From Phocaeicola salanitronis DSM 18170 (lineage in GTDB: Bacteria > Bacteroidota > Bacteroidia > Bacteroidales > Bacteroidaceae): a stretch of DNA of 64,000 nucleotides. Shown in pieces: positions 52,786 to 62,429 of this stretch. The notes beneath the pieces are model-generated. The model saw only the letters and a list, made by a program, of their open reading frames with translations, was not told where the DNA came from and ran no database searches. Each line of letters opens with the position of its first letter. The stretch's first letter is position 1. The translations under genes and the position numbers were made by a program. The stretch is taken from positions 3,116,001 to 3,180,000 of the forward strand of contig NC_015164.1 of assembly GCF_000190575.1 (NCBI RefSeq), written 5' to 3'.

Positions 52786-52900
52786 AGGTAATGGAGTAGA
52801 GTATGTATAGTTTCTTTTATGAAGATATACTTACTTTGCCGATGAAGTATATATTCATTTTTCGGGGGTATCTTTTTGCTTTTTGCGGGCAAGTAAGTTA

Positions 52901-52982
52901 AAATGTGCCAATATGTCAATGTATTGATTGATTTTACATCGACACATTGACACATTAGCACATTAACACATTAGCACATTAT
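52901..52982. repeat. AATGTGCC/GCACATT repeat H2
   Basis: AAATGTGCCAATATGTCAAT faces GACACATTGACACATTAGCA and CACATTAGCACATT. It abuts the stop codon of the next gene, as H1 abuts the higA and coiled-coil genes. Confidence 0.75.
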
Positions 52983-52985
52983 TTA

Positions 52986-53669
52986 TTACAGATGGAATTT
53001 ATACCCCACCGAGAGCGTCAGCGTATGATAGTTGGCGCCGATAACGTCTCTTTTGTTTTCCTTTCCGAGCGAAAGGTCGTATTGCAGCTTCGTGTACCAG
53101 TTGCGGATTTCTACGCCTACGTTAGCCGTCACTCCCCAGTCGAACTTGCGGTCTTTGTCGTATAAGAACAGGTTCGAGTTGCCCGCTTCGTCTTCTCCAT
53201 ACACAAAGCCGTCGTAATATTGTTCCGTCGGGCCGGGGAACGAGCCTTTAAGGAGCCGCTGGTTTCCGTCTACCTTGGTCTTTACGCACAGCCCCACGTA
53301 AGGCCCTACGCCGAAAAACACTTTGGTGTCCTTATTAATTTGCCAGTTGAACTTGGCGAGGACGGGAAGCTGGAGGAAATGGCGCGTCCGCGAAACGGTT
53401 TCCATCCACGTGGCATCGTCGTTGCTGTAGATTCCTCCGTTATCAATCTGATAGTGGTGGAACGTATAGAACAATCCCGATTCGATGCCGAAATGTTTGG
53501 TGAGGTTGAAATCTACGGCAACTCCCACTTTAGCCGCAGGCCGCCAGTCTTCTCCAGACGGAGGCCGTCTTACGACAGAAACACCCGCTTCGGGCGACAA
53601 GGTAATGTTCTGTGCACTCAGTGTGCATGCGCCTAACAGCAAGGCGCAGAAAAATAACTTTGTTCTCAT
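52986..53669 (-). CDS. Outer membrane beta-barrel (PorT-like) protein
   Basis: 227 residues. The signal peptide ends ACTLSAQN. Strands: AGVSVVRRPPSG, AAKVGVAVDFNLTKHFGIES, FFGVGPYVGLCVKTKVD, WGVTANVGVEIRNWYTKLQY and a C-terminal LTLSVGYKFHL, which ends with the outer-membrane hydrophobic pattern. Similar in kind to the protein at 32150-32845 but not a close copy. The function is unknown. A single gene with repeat clusters on both sides. Confidence 0.85.
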   Translation of the reverse strand: MRTKLFFCALLLGACTLSAQNITLSPEAGVSVVRRPPSGEDWRPAAKVGVAVDFNLTKHFGIESGLFYTFHHYQIDNGGIYSNDDATWMETVSRTRHFLQLPVLAKFNWQINKDTKVFFGVGPYVGLCVKTKVDGNQRLLKGSFPGPTEQYYDGFVYGEDEAGNSNLFLYDKDRKFDWGVTANVGVEIRNWYTKLQYDLSLGKENKRDVIGANYHTLTLSVGYKFHL

Positions 53670-53691
53670 AACTTTTTTATTTTATGGATTA

Positions 53692-53867
53692 AGAGCCTGT
53701 TTAAATTTTGCTCAGGTTAATTTTGCGAATTGTTTTCGAGGATGTTTTTCTGATTTTATGAGGAGGATAGCGGGCTATCTGACGAATAAAATCTGGAAAA
53801 CAGACCGGAAACAAACGCAAAAGAACCTGATAGAATATTACTTTATTGGAAAATTTAAACAGGCTCT
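53692..53867. mobile_element. MITE-like element M3
   Basis: Perfect 18-bp terminal inverted repeats (AGAGCCTGTTTAAATTTT) bound 176 bp. It shares the core GATAGCGGGCTATCTGACGA with M1/M2 but has different ends. Confidence 0.8.
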
Positions 53868-54063
53868 AAAATCGCAGCAAAGATAGGTGGCATGCGGGAT
53901 AGGTTGTGCCTTCATTAGGCTTGTATAAGTCTTTTTGAGTTCCCTCAACCATGCTTGCTTTGTGTGAAATGCGTTTGAATACTGTTAAATGATATATGTC
54001 CATTGCGATGAAATATATGTATTTATGGTAAAACAAAATTGATTTGCGAAAATAATGCATGTA

Positions 54064-54174
54064 GTAGAGACGTCACATTGTGGCGTCTTCCTTTCCGCAA
54101 GGTTGATGATAGATGTTTCGGTATGTGAGCATATTGCGGATGTATTCAGAGATGCCACAATGTGACGCCTCTAC
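54064..54174. repeat. Nested GTAGAGACGTCACATTGTGG palindrome G2
   Basis: Outer arms GTAGAGACGTCACATTGTGG and CCACAATGTGACGCCTCTAC, with an inner CCGCAA/TTGCGG pair. It is preceded by AAACAAAATTGATTTGCGAA, an arm of the family seen in R4. Confidence 0.85.
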
Positions 54175-54189
54175 TGAAAACAGATTTTT

Positions 54190-54383
54190 AGAAGCTGTTT
54201 TGAATTTATCGTGCGATGATTTGGGATGAGTTTTTGAGGCATTTTCGCTTCTGTGATGAGGAAGATAGCGGGCTATCTGACGAAGAGCAGGAGCGAAAAG
54301 GACCAAAAAATCGCCCAAAGCACACACGAAAACGGATACATCAAGCCAAGAAAAACTTTTTGGAGAAATTCAAAACAGCTTCT
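54190..54383. mobile_element. MITE-like element M2
   Basis: Terminal repeats AGAAGCTGTTTTGAATTT and AAATTCAAAACAGCTTCT, 194 bp, inverted relative to M1. The internal frame MRKIAGYLTKSRSEKDQ is shared with M3 only in its first part. Confidence 0.8.
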
Positions 54384-54458
54384 TAAATATTCGCAATTCA
54401 TTTTAAGGCTGCTTGCTTGGAATATAGGACTTTCTTTGCTGCGTCAGAATATTAATGG

Positions 54459-54893
54459 TTAATGGGTTGAAATATCCATATACAGGTTTCCGTAGACAAT
54501 GTAGCCGGAATAGCTGAAACTGAATGTATCATCTACTGTTTTTTCTCCCGAAAAAGTCAGGCGGGTATAATCGTCTTCTGTCACTTCCGTCAACGGGAGG
54601 TTGTCTATCACAATGGAGCTGTAGCCTTTAATCACGTTGTTCAGCGTTATGCTGCCTGTCTTGAGGTCTCCGCTATGGAATGTTGCGGAAGCATCTCCCG
54701 ATACCGTTTCTCCGTCTATGGTTGCGGAAAGAAGATTCTTTTCATTGCCGGGTGCATAAGTTCCGTTCAGGTAGTTCCCTAATTCAATGCCTTCATTTTC
54801 ATCATCACAGGATACGAATGTCATAGGACTGAGGCAAAGGCCTATGAATAGAAAATACGTTAAACCTGTGAGTAATAGTCTCATTCTTTTCAT
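54459..54893 (-). CDS. Small putative lipoprotein
   Basis: 144 residues. The hydrophobic leader ends in MTFVSCDDENEG, a lipoprotein-type cleavage site. The mature part is strand-rich (ATIDGETVSGDASATFHSGD, SIVIDNLPLTEVTED, FSYSGYIVYGNLYMDIS), like small calycin-type Bacteroides lipoproteins, but I cannot name the family. It may be a shortened relative of a larger protein. A good promoter lies at 54919-54949. Confidence 0.65.
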   Translation of the reverse strand: MKRMRLLLTGLTYFLFIGLCLSPMTFVSCDDENEGIELGNYLNGTYAPGNEKNLLSATIDGETVSGDASATFHSGDLKTGSITLNNVIKGYSSIVIDNLPLTEVTEDDYTRLTFSGEKTVDDTFSFSYSGYIVYGNLYMDISTH

Positions 54894-54918
54894 TGTTTTA
54901 CTTGTTTTTGGTTTGCTG

Positions 54919-54949
54919 CAAAGTTAGATACAACGAGTAAAACCAGCAA
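54919..54949 (-). promoter_or_regulatory. Promoter of the small lipoprotein gene
   Basis: Minus strand: TTG (54947-54949), a 20-base spacer, TAACTTTG (54919-54926). Confidence 0.65.
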
Positions 54950-55048
54950 GAAAGCGGCCTTGATTTCAGTTTAACATAATGAATTAAAACATTATTGAAA
55001 ATCAGTATGTTGTGAATGGATTTAATAGCTCAATCTGTACATTGTATT

Positions 55049-56854
55049 TCAGAGTTCCCAAATCCAAGAGTCGAAGCTCTTTTTTTCGGAAGAAATGCCA
55101 AGGTGTGTGTAGATTTTCTTTTTCAAGCGAGACTTGGAAGTAGAAACCGATGCGGGCGAAATGGCTAAAAGCGTAGCAATTTCGCTGACGGAGAAATGCA
55201 GCTTGATCAGGCAGCAAAGCAGCACTTCGTATTCGCTTAAGGTGGGGACAGCAGCGAGCAGGCGTTTGCCGAAGCCGGCATAAACCGTATCGGTAAGCTG
55301 GCAGATGCGGTTTCGCTCCTTATCGGTCAGGCAAACAGGTTTCTGATGCAACGCCACGAGATAGGGGTGCGTTTCGAGCACCAGTGCGGACAACTGGTCT
55401 CTGTGTGACTTCAACAGGTTTAATTCTTCGGCGTTCGAATCCGCCTTATGCGTTGATTTGTGTGTGGAGATTTCGTTTTGCAGCCGTTCGTTGTTTTGAT
55501 GTAAGGTTTGGTTTTCTTCACGCAGCGATGCAAGTGTTTCTTGTAGTTCTTCCATTTGTTCAGTAGCTTCCCGGTTCTCGGCGATTCGTGTTTCCAGTTC
55601 TGCAATGTACGTGTTGTTTCGGGCAATGAGCCGTTTGTTGTCATTCAACTGTGTAGTCAAGCGGTTCAGTTCCGCATTTTTCCGGCGTATCGTTGTTTTC
55701 CGGTAATATAAGAAATAGATGACGGCTCCTGTCAGGCAGAGAACGGCAATAATGCTCAGTAAGAACAGGCGTGTAGCGTGATAGGTTAGTCTTTGGTTTT
55801 TATTAATAAGTTTTTGGTGTTCGTATTTTTCTTTATAGGCAATGATAGCTTCGCTTTTATCTAATGCATAGACTGAATCCTGATAGAATAATAAGGAATC
55901 GCAGAAATCGGTCATATATTGTCGGTAGGCGGGCTGATGGCTTAGAGACAATAATGCATCGTACACTCCTGCAAGTGTGTAGACATTGGACGTATGCAGG
56001 GCTTTCCTTAAATAATAATAAGCTGAATCATATTTTTCCAGACAAAAGAAGGTTTCACCTAACCCGTAATAATCTTGAATGGAAGTTGTATCGCTTTTGA
56101 GAGCTTGTTTTTCTAAAGCTAAAGCTTTCTCGTATTCTCCTAAAATAAAATAGACATCTGCCAATTCGCTTTCTAAAGAGTAGAAAGGTTCATGTATGCT
56201 GTCTCGTATCTGAATGGCATGGTTGTAGGAGTGGATGGAACGTTCGTAATCCCCTTTTACAGCATACGTTCTACCTAAATATTGTAAAGAAGTCATTTCA
56301 TACCGCTTGCAAGAGTCTTTCACGGCATAATCGTAGGCTTCCTGAAAGGCTTCCAGGGCATAGTCGGTCAGGTCGCGGTACACATACAGGTTGCCCAGCG
56401 AGGACATCACCAGGTATCCTAACTTATCGTCATCGGTTTTCTCCATTTCCGCTTTCGCTTCTAAAAAATAATCCATGGCTTCCGTGATATGCTTCAGCTC
56501 GTAGTTGACGTTTCCCATATAGAGTGCCGACATGGCTTTGCGGCGGGCGTTGTCCGTAGGGCGATAGTATTCGTAGGCGATGCGGATCAGGGAATCGGAA
56601 CAAAAGGGAAGCATTTGCTTGTATCGGGCTTGCGTCACCAAGAGGCACCACAGGGCGTGCTGCTCTTTAGCATGTGCATCGGGCTTGGGCATCGTTTCGA
56701 GAATGTGCAGGGCACTGTCGGGACGGTCGAACATCACCGCTTCCGCCTGTGCCAGTTCGGGCAGGGGCGTATCTTCTGCTGGGCGTGTGCATCCCAGAAA
56801 CAGGCATGCCGCCATCAGGCTGATGAGCAAAAGAGATAAGTGAGCTGTCTTCAT
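55049..56854 (-). CDS. TPR lipoprotein with membrane helix, coiled coil and C-terminal helix-turn-helix
   Basis: 601 residues from the ATG at 56854. The lipobox ISLMAACLFLGC is near the N-terminus. TPR repeats fill residues 40-330 (ALYMGNVNYELKHITEAMDY, SLGNLYVYRDLTDYALEAFQ, LGETFFCLEKYDSAYYYLRK). A membrane helix (FLLSIIAVLCLTGAVIYFLYY) lies near 380-400, followed by a coiled coil (about 405-490) and a LuxR-like helix-turn-helix (TLSEYEVLLCCLIKLHFSVS, LAISPASVSTSKSRLKKKI). This layout of periplasmic TPR sensor with a cytoplasmic DNA-binding domain is common in Bacteroides as a one-component regulator. The ligand and targets are unknown. A -7-like box TACTTTTG is at 56872-56879. Confidence 0.85.
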   Translation of the reverse strand: MKTAHLSLLLISLMAACLFLGCTRPAEDTPLPELAQAEAVMFDRPDSALHILETMPKPDAHAKEQHALWCLLVTQARYKQMLPFCSDSLIRIAYEYYRPTDNARRKAMSALYMGNVNYELKHITEAMDYFLEAKAEMEKTDDDKLGYLVMSSLGNLYVYRDLTDYALEAFQEAYDYAVKDSCKRYEMTSLQYLGRTYAVKGDYERSIHSYNHAIQIRDSIHEPFYSLESELADVYFILGEYEKALALEKQALKSDTTSIQDYYGLGETFFCLEKYDSAYYYLRKALHTSNVYTLAGVYDALLSLSHQPAYRQYMTDFCDSLLFYQDSVYALDKSEAIIAYKEKYEHQKLINKNQRLTYHATRLFLLSIIAVLCLTGAVIYFLYYRKTTIRRKNAELNRLTTQLNDNKRLIARNNTYIAELETRIAENREATEQMEELQETLASLREENQTLHQNNERLQNEISTHKSTHKADSNAEELNLLKSHRDQLSALVLETHPYLVALHQKPVCLTDKERNRICQLTDTVYAGFGKRLLAAVPTLSEYEVLLCCLIKLHFSVSEIATLLAISPASVSTSKSRLKKKIYTHLGISSEKKSFDSWIWEL

Positions 56855-56938
56855 GTTGTCTTTGGTTTCCGCAAAAGTACGGAAATACCCCGACTTCATA
56901 GAAAGATAAACATGGATTAACGTGTAATTAACGCAGAT

Positions 56939-57103
56939 TTACCGATGCGCCTTGCCGTGTTTCTCTTTCGGGCATCCGGCGCATCCGGAACATCCGCAGC
57001 CGCAACCCGGTTTCTTCTTCTTGAAGAACTTCAGGAAGTGACGCCCTGCGCAGACAGCGCAGAGCAGCACGATGATATAAACAAGAATGTCTTGTATGTC
57101 CAT
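56939..57103 (-). CDS. FeoB-associated Cys-rich membrane protein (54 aa)
   Basis: 54 residues: one membrane helix (DILVYIIVLLCAVCAG), a basic segment RHFLKFFKKKK, then the Cys cluster PGCGCGCSGCAGCPKEKHGK. This is the FeoB-associated Cys-rich type, found beside feoB in many Bacteroidetes. It may bind iron or help FeoB; the role is not proven. It lies 214 bases after the feoAB gene on the same strand, with cloverleaf element E2 in the gap. Confidence 0.88.
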   Translation of the reverse strand: MDIQDILVYIIVLLCAVCAGRHFLKFFKKKKPGCGCGCSGCAGCPKEKHGKAHR

Positions 57104-57175
57104 AATTTGTTAAGTATAAGTTGATATAGATGATTCAGGGAACACATATTGTACTTGTCACGTCCTGTCACAATT

Positions 57176-57268
57176 GTCACGCCGGATTTGTAATCCGAAA
57201 CCGTTTGCTGGTGATGCGGATTACAAATCCGCAAGGTTAATTACGCTGGATTGCAAATCCAGCGTGAC
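57176..57268. repeat. Cloverleaf element E2
   Basis: Closing stem GTCACGC/GCGTGAC with three hairpins (CGGATTTGTAATCCG, GCGGATTACAAATCCGC, CTGGATTGCAAATCCAG). Nearly identical to E1. A CCTCTGTGAGCCTCTGTGCT...GTGGTGAAA half repeat follows (57274-57314). Confidence 0.88.
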
Positions 57269-57317
57269 AAAAAAGTTAAAAGCCTCTGTGAGCCTCTGTG
57301 CTCTCTGTGGTGAAATA

Positions 57318-59801
57318 TCAACAAAACAACCTCCCTATCTGGTACACCGCGAACGAGACGAGCCATGCCAGTGCCGTGGTGTAGCAGGCGGCGAAGGCTG
57401 CCCACTTCCAGCTTCCCGACTCGTTCTTGATAGCCGCTATCGTAGCGATGCAGGGGAAGTATATCAGCACGAAAAGCATGTAGCCGTATGCCACCAGGGG
57501 CGTAATGGGGATGCGTTCGGAAAGGTTGACGTTTTCGATGTCCTCCTCATTCGTATAGAGAACCCCCAGCGTGCTTACTACCAGCTCCTTGGCTCCTACG
57601 CCCGACAGCAGCCCGATGCCCATCTTCCAGTCGAATCCCAGCGGTTCGATGACCGGCTCGATGGCTTTTCCTATCTTGCCGATGTAAGAGTTCTCCTGCT
57701 GTTCGGCGGTGGTGCTGTAGGCGTCATGGTTCGGATAATATCCCAAAAACCAGATGATGACAGACGCTATCATGATGATGCCTCCCATTTTCTTGAGGTA
57801 TTGCGCGCCTTTCTCCCACGTGTGGCGTGCCACGGATTTTGCCGTAGGCATGCGGTAGGGGGGAAGCTCCATGACGAACGGGGCGTCTTCGCCTTTTACG
57901 ATGAACTTGCTGAAGACACGCGCCATGAGCACCGCCAGCAGGATGCCGATGGCATAGAGCGAGAGCAGTACCAGACTGGCACGGCTGGGGAAGAAGGCGC
58001 CTATCAGCACCAGGTAGATAGGCAGGCGGGCGCTGCACGACATCAGCGGATTGATGAGCATCGTGACCAGCCGCGCCTTGCGGCTCTCGATGATGCGTGA
58101 GGCCATGATGGCGGGCACGTTGCATCCGAAACCCATGATGAGCGGGATGAACGACTTGCCGTGCAGCCCCATCTTGTGCATGATTTTATCCATGATGAAC
58201 GCCGCGCGCGCCATGTAGCCCGTATCTTCCATAAACGAGATGAAGATGTAGAGCAGCAGGATGTTGGGCAGGAATACGATGACGCCTCCCACGCCTCCGA
58301 TGATGCCGTCGATGACCAGGTCCTTGAGCGGTCCGGCGGGCATGTAGTGTTCGGCAAGCGAGCCTATAGCCCCTACCAGCCACTCAATCCATTCCTGCGG
58401 ATAGGCTCCGAGGGTGAAGGTGCACTCGAACATGACGTAAAGGAAGAGGAAGAAAATGGGAAAGCCCCAAATCTTATGGGTCACGATGCTGTCTACCACG
58501 CGGGTGAAGGCTTCGGTATGCTGGTTCTTCTCTACGTAAGTCTCTTTCAGCGCGCCCGAGATAAAGCCGTATTTGGCATCGGTGATGGCCTGTTCGCTGT
58601 CTTCGTTCATCGCCCGGCGGATGCGTTCGGCTTCCTTGTCGCGTGTCTGGATGACCTCCGTGCCGTTGGGCAGGGTCGAGATGACGTGCTGCTCGATATC
58701 CTTGTCGTTCTCCAGCAGCTTGATGGCGAGGAAGCGGGTGGAGTATTTGTAACGGATGTTCTCGTTTTTGCAGATTTCTTTCTTGATGGCTTCGATGCTC
58801 CGTTCCAGCTCCGGCCCGTGGTTGATGTGGATGTGGCGGATGTAGCTCTTGGCATCGGCAGATTCGTGCACTTCTTCCGCGTTGCTCCCGAACTTATGGT
58901 CGGGCACGTAGCGGTCGTGCCATTCGCGGAACTCGCGCATGGCTTCGCCTCGTATCTCTTCTTTCTGCCCCATGAAGTCGGCGCCTTCGTATAACCCGAT
59001 AATCACATGGAAGAGGGTGTCGATGCCTTTTCCCGTACGGCTTACCGTAGGCACCATGGGCACACCCAGCAATTGTCCCAAGGATTTGTAATTGAGCGTG
59101 TTGCCGCTATGTTCCAGCGCATCGTACATGTTGAGTGCCACCACCATGCGCACGTTCATGTCGATAAGCTGGGTCGTAAGGTATAAGTTGCGCTCCAGGT
59201 TGCCTGCATCTACCACGTTGATGATGACGTCGGGGGTCTGCTCGATGATGTGCTTGCGCACATATAGCTCTTCGGGGCTGTATGCCGAGAGCGAATAGGT
59301 GCCGGGCAGGTCTACCAGGCGGAAGTGATAGCCCTGGAAATCGAAGTGTCCGGCTTTGGCATCCACCGTTACGCCACTGTAGTTGCCCACGTGTTCGTGC
59401 GCGCCCGAAGCTACGTTGAAAAGTGAAGTCTTTCCGCAGTTCGGATTCCCTACCAGTGCCACGTTGATGGTGCGGCGTTTGCCTTGCGCGATTTCGCGCA
59501 GCTTTTCGTCCGATACCGGAATGTCTTCAGCTATGGGATTGAGCACTTCGGTTTCTTTTATCGAAGCGCGTGCCTCCTCTTCACTCACTACTTCTATCAT
59601 TTCCGCTTCCTGGCGGCGCAGGGAAATTTCGTATCCCATTATCTTGTATTTGATGGGGTCTTTCAGCGGAGCGTTCAGGATGACTTCCACCGTTTTCCCC
59701 TTGATGAAGCCCATTTCGATGATGCGCCGCCGGAATCCTCCGTGTCCCATCACCTTGATGATGACTCCTTTTTCGCCTGTTTTAAGTTCTGATAATCTCA
59801 T
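57318..59801 (-). CDS. feoB: Ferrous iron transporter, fused FeoA-FeoB
   Basis: 827 residues. Residues 1-75 are a FeoA SH3-like domain (MRLSELKTGEKGVIIKVMGH, IEMGFIKGKTVEV). The G domain follows near 115-280: G1 GNPNCGKTSLFN, G2 GVTVDAK, G3 DLPGTYS, G4 NMYD. The membrane domain contains the two Gate motifs (FGCNVPAIMASRI; LLSGVGAKELVVSTLG). It imports Fe(II) across the inner membrane. The FeoA-FeoB fusion is usual in Bacteroidetes. The promoter is well placed at 59819-59849. Confidence 0.96.
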   Translation of the reverse strand: MRLSELKTGEKGVIIKVMGHGGFRRRIIEMGFIKGKTVEVILNAPLKDPIKYKIMGYEISLRRQEAEMIEVVSEEEARASIKETEVLNPIAEDIPVSDEKLREIAQGKRRTINVALVGNPNCGKTSLFNVASGAHEHVGNYSGVTVDAKAGHFDFQGYHFRLVDLPGTYSLSAYSPEELYVRKHIIEQTPDVIINVVDAGNLERNLYLTTQLIDMNVRMVVALNMYDALEHSGNTLNYKSLGQLLGVPMVPTVSRTGKGIDTLFHVIIGLYEGADFMGQKEEIRGEAMREFREWHDRYVPDHKFGSNAEEVHESADAKSYIRHIHINHGPELERSIEAIKKEICKNENIRYKYSTRFLAIKLLENDKDIEQHVISTLPNGTEVIQTRDKEAERIRRAMNEDSEQAITDAKYGFISGALKETYVEKNQHTEAFTRVVDSIVTHKIWGFPIFFLFLYVMFECTFTLGAYPQEWIEWLVGAIGSLAEHYMPAGPLKDLVIDGIIGGVGGVIVFLPNILLLYIFISFMEDTGYMARAAFIMDKIMHKMGLHGKSFIPLIMGFGCNVPAIMASRIIESRKARLVTMLINPLMSCSARLPIYLVLIGAFFPSRASLVLLSLYAIGILLAVLMARVFSKFIVKGEDAPFVMELPPYRMPTAKSVARHTWEKGAQYLKKMGGIIMIASVIIWFLGYYPNHDAYSTTAEQQENSYIGKIGKAIEPVIEPLGFDWKMGIGLLSGVGAKELVVSTLGVLYTNEEDIENVNLSERIPITPLVAYGYMLFVLIYFPCIATIAAIKNESGSWKWAAFAACYTTALAWLVSFAVYQIGRLFC

Positions 59802-59818
59802 GTCTTGTTATTTTGCCG

Positions 59819-59849
59819 CAAAGATATAAGATAGATTCTTGCTGTGCAA
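59819..59849 (-). promoter_or_regulatory. Promoter of feoAB
   Basis: Minus strand: TTG (59847-59849), a 20-base spacer, TATCTTTG (59819-59826), 18 bases from the start codon. An iron-regulator site is not evident. Confidence 0.65.
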
Positions 59850-59935
59850 GTTATTTAGATTGTTTTTAAATAGAATGCAATCAAGTTGCATGCAACTTCG
59901 TATAGAGATGCAATTATGGGCAATAAGAATGTAGA

Positions 59936-59983
59936 AATTCAAAACGGTTTCTTAGTAGAGACGTCACATTGTGGCGTCTCTAC
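59936..59983. repeat. Solo MITE end joined to a compact G element
   Basis: AATTCAAAACGGTTTCTTA (59938-59954) is one end of the M1/M2 family. GTAGAGACGTCACATTGTGG (59955) with CGTCTCTAC (59983) forms the G hairpin with almost no loop. Confidence 0.75.
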
Positions 59984-60051
59984 AGTATGTATGATTTCCG
60001 CAAATCCATATTTATCCTCGCATATAAGTGCGTTGGCAAACGTATGCGGTC

Positions 60052-60091
60052 GCGTACGCCGATGCATGCGTATGCGATGACGTACGCATGC
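60052..60091. repeat. GCATGCGTA/TACGCATGC palindrome upstream of the rRNA promoter
   Basis: GCATGCGTA (60064-60072) and TACGCATGC (60083-60091) pair, and GCGTACGC units lie on both sides. CG-rich low-complexity patch, function unknown. Confidence 0.6.
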
Positions 60092-60310
60092 GTTCGTGTT
60101 TGTTGCCTCGTGCGCCCCCGTTTCTGTCCGCATTCCGTTGCCTGTTTTTCTATTCCTGCTTTTACGTGCGCACGCGCGAAATTAAATAATGGTATGTGAT
60201 ATCAGGTATCCTGATTCCAAGGAAAAGAAAAATATCTATTGCAATAGCTTGTATTTCAGATACTTTATGACGTTGTTTGAAAAAACTTTCGAAAAAAAGT
60301 GTCCGATGTC

Positions 60311-60340
60311 TTGCAGTTTCTGAAAAAGTCTGTACCTTTG
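60311..60340 (+). promoter_or_regulatory. rRNA operon promoter
   Basis: TTG (60311-60313), a 19-base spacer and TACCTTTG (60333-60340). The leader runs about 170 bases to the 16S gene. Confidence 0.75.
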
Positions 60341-60520
60341 CACTCGCTTTCCGGAAGGGACGCCCCCTGAGAGGGGCTGTAACGGTAAGGGAAGCGACGT
60401 TCTATGAGATTATTTGGATAGGAACAACGTAGTACGATTCAAGGAAAGGAAAAGAGACGTCAATTCAAGAGACGAACGGGAGCCAGTCGACAGGATTCAT
60501 TTAAAAGAAAAAAGATATTC

Positions 60521-62056
<1,536 letters not shown>

Positions 62057-62144
62057 GAGCGGCTTCCGTTCCGGTGGCGTCCTGCCTTTTCGGCGTGCCG
62101 TTGTTCCCCTCCTTATATATGATATGAAACAGAGGTTCAACGCC

Positions 62145-62218
62145 AGTCCTATAGCTCAGTTGGTCAGAGCGCCACACTGATAATGTGGAGGTCGGCAGTT
62201 CAACTCTGCCTGGGACTA
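62145..62218 (+). tRNA. tRNA-Ile (GAT)
   Basis: Acceptor AGTCCTA...TGGGACT with discriminator A, and anticodon GAT within CTGATAAT. Lies in the 16S-23S spacer; CCA is not encoded. Confidence 0.96.
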
Positions 62219-62225
62219 CGGTCTT

Positions 62226-62299
62226 GGGGGATTAGCTCAGCTGGCTAGAGCACCTGCTTTGCAAGCAGGGGGTCAACGGTTCGAATCCGTTATTCTCCA
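62226..62299 (+). tRNA. tRNA-Ala (TGC)
   Basis: Acceptor GGGGGAT...ATTCTCC (G-U pairs) with discriminator A, and anticodon TGC within TTTGCAA. Seven bases after tRNA-Ile. Confidence 0.96.
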
Positions 62300-62429
62300 C
62301 TGTTAGAAAGAAGTTCTATGACATGATGTGACAAGCAATAAAGAGAAACGAGCGCTTGCAGGCTATTCTGCAAGCATCAGCCAGAGGTATATGCCCGCTC
62401 TCTTCCGGAAGGAAGAGCGAGCGGCGGCG

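Noticed and set aside
54253..54462. A small frame MRKIAGYLTKSRSEKDQ as a gene
   Set aside because: It lies inside MITE-like M2. The frame is shared with M3 only over the core hairpin, and M1 carries it in inverse orientation, so it is better explained as element DNA.
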